Positions 5,884-5,923 of a stretch of DNA of 5,923 nucleotides are shown here, one piece after another (the first letter of the stretch is position 1; every line of letters starts with the position of its first letter). Below the pieces are notes generated by a model that worked only from the letters and a program-made list of their open reading frames with translations, made no database searches and had not been told where the DNA came from. Location of the stretch: NCBI GenBank assembly GCA_002371115.1, contig DFFY01000104.1, forward strand, positions 2,092 through 8,014. Reading direction: 5' to 3'. The position numbers and the translations under genes were made by a program. This DNA comes from Bacteroidales bacterium UBA3764. Its GTDB lineage: Bacteria > Bacteroidota > Bacteroidia > Bacteroidales > UBA932.

Positions 5884-5923
5884 CTTCTCGTCCTTAAATA
5901 AGGCTCAAAACAAGGACGAGAAG
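5884..5923. terminator. 12-bp inverted repeat at the window edge, likely second terminator
   Basis: CTTCTCGTCCTT (5884-5895) and AAGGACGAGAAG (5912-5923) are perfect inverted arms with a 16-base AT-rich loop. Whether a T tract follows on the plus strand is hidden by the window end. On the minus strand the stem is followed by GG and then TATTTT, a weak tract, so it could serve a convergent gene to the right. A partial third copy of the arm, TCTCGTCCT, lies at 5835-5843 inside the loop of the uvrA terminator. Confidence 0.55.

Overview
The window most likely comes from a member of the Bacteroidetes (Bacteroidales) with fairly high GC. Two -7 promoter boxes of the TAnnTTTG type lie immediately before start codons. 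Neither main start codon has a Shine-Dalgarno sequence. The proteins also look Bacteroidetes-like: a UvrA, a TonB-dependent receptor, and a small lipoprotein resembling the calycin-like lipoproteins of that phylum. The exact genus cannot be read from the sequence.

Layout from left to right. Positions 2-100 hold the last 32 codons of an unrecognised plus-strand gene. A repeat-rich convergent intergenic region follows (101-271). In it, a 13-base arm occurs twice in direct orientation and once inverted, with a shorter related hairpin between, and it ends in a good intrinsic terminator (198-244). Next is a minus-strand two-gene operon. A 717-residue outer-membrane TonB-dependent receptor (2862 down to 709) overlaps by ATGA a 146-residue lipoprotein (712 down to 272). 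The short region 2863-3001 carries divergent promoters for this operon and for uvrA, plus a 24-bp interrupted palindrome placed like an operator for the receptor. An intact uvrA (3002-5794, plus strand) fills the right half. It is followed by overlapping hairpins, a T6 terminator and a 12-bp perfect inverted repeat that runs to the window end.

How the genes relate. UvrA is the damage-recognition ATPase of nucleotide excision repair and is functionally unrelated to the receptor operon; the two only share a divergent intergenic region. The receptor and lipoprotein are translationally coupled and probably act together at the outer membrane in TonB-driven uptake of an unidentified ligand. The receptor has siderophore-receptor architecture (no SusC-type N-terminal extension), and no SusD is encoded next to it.

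Nothing here is a clearly novel system. The observations most worth following are the two nearly leaderless divergent promoters, the palindrome over the receptor promoter, the receptor/calycin-like lipoprotein pair, and the multi-copy hairpin arms in both terminator regions.
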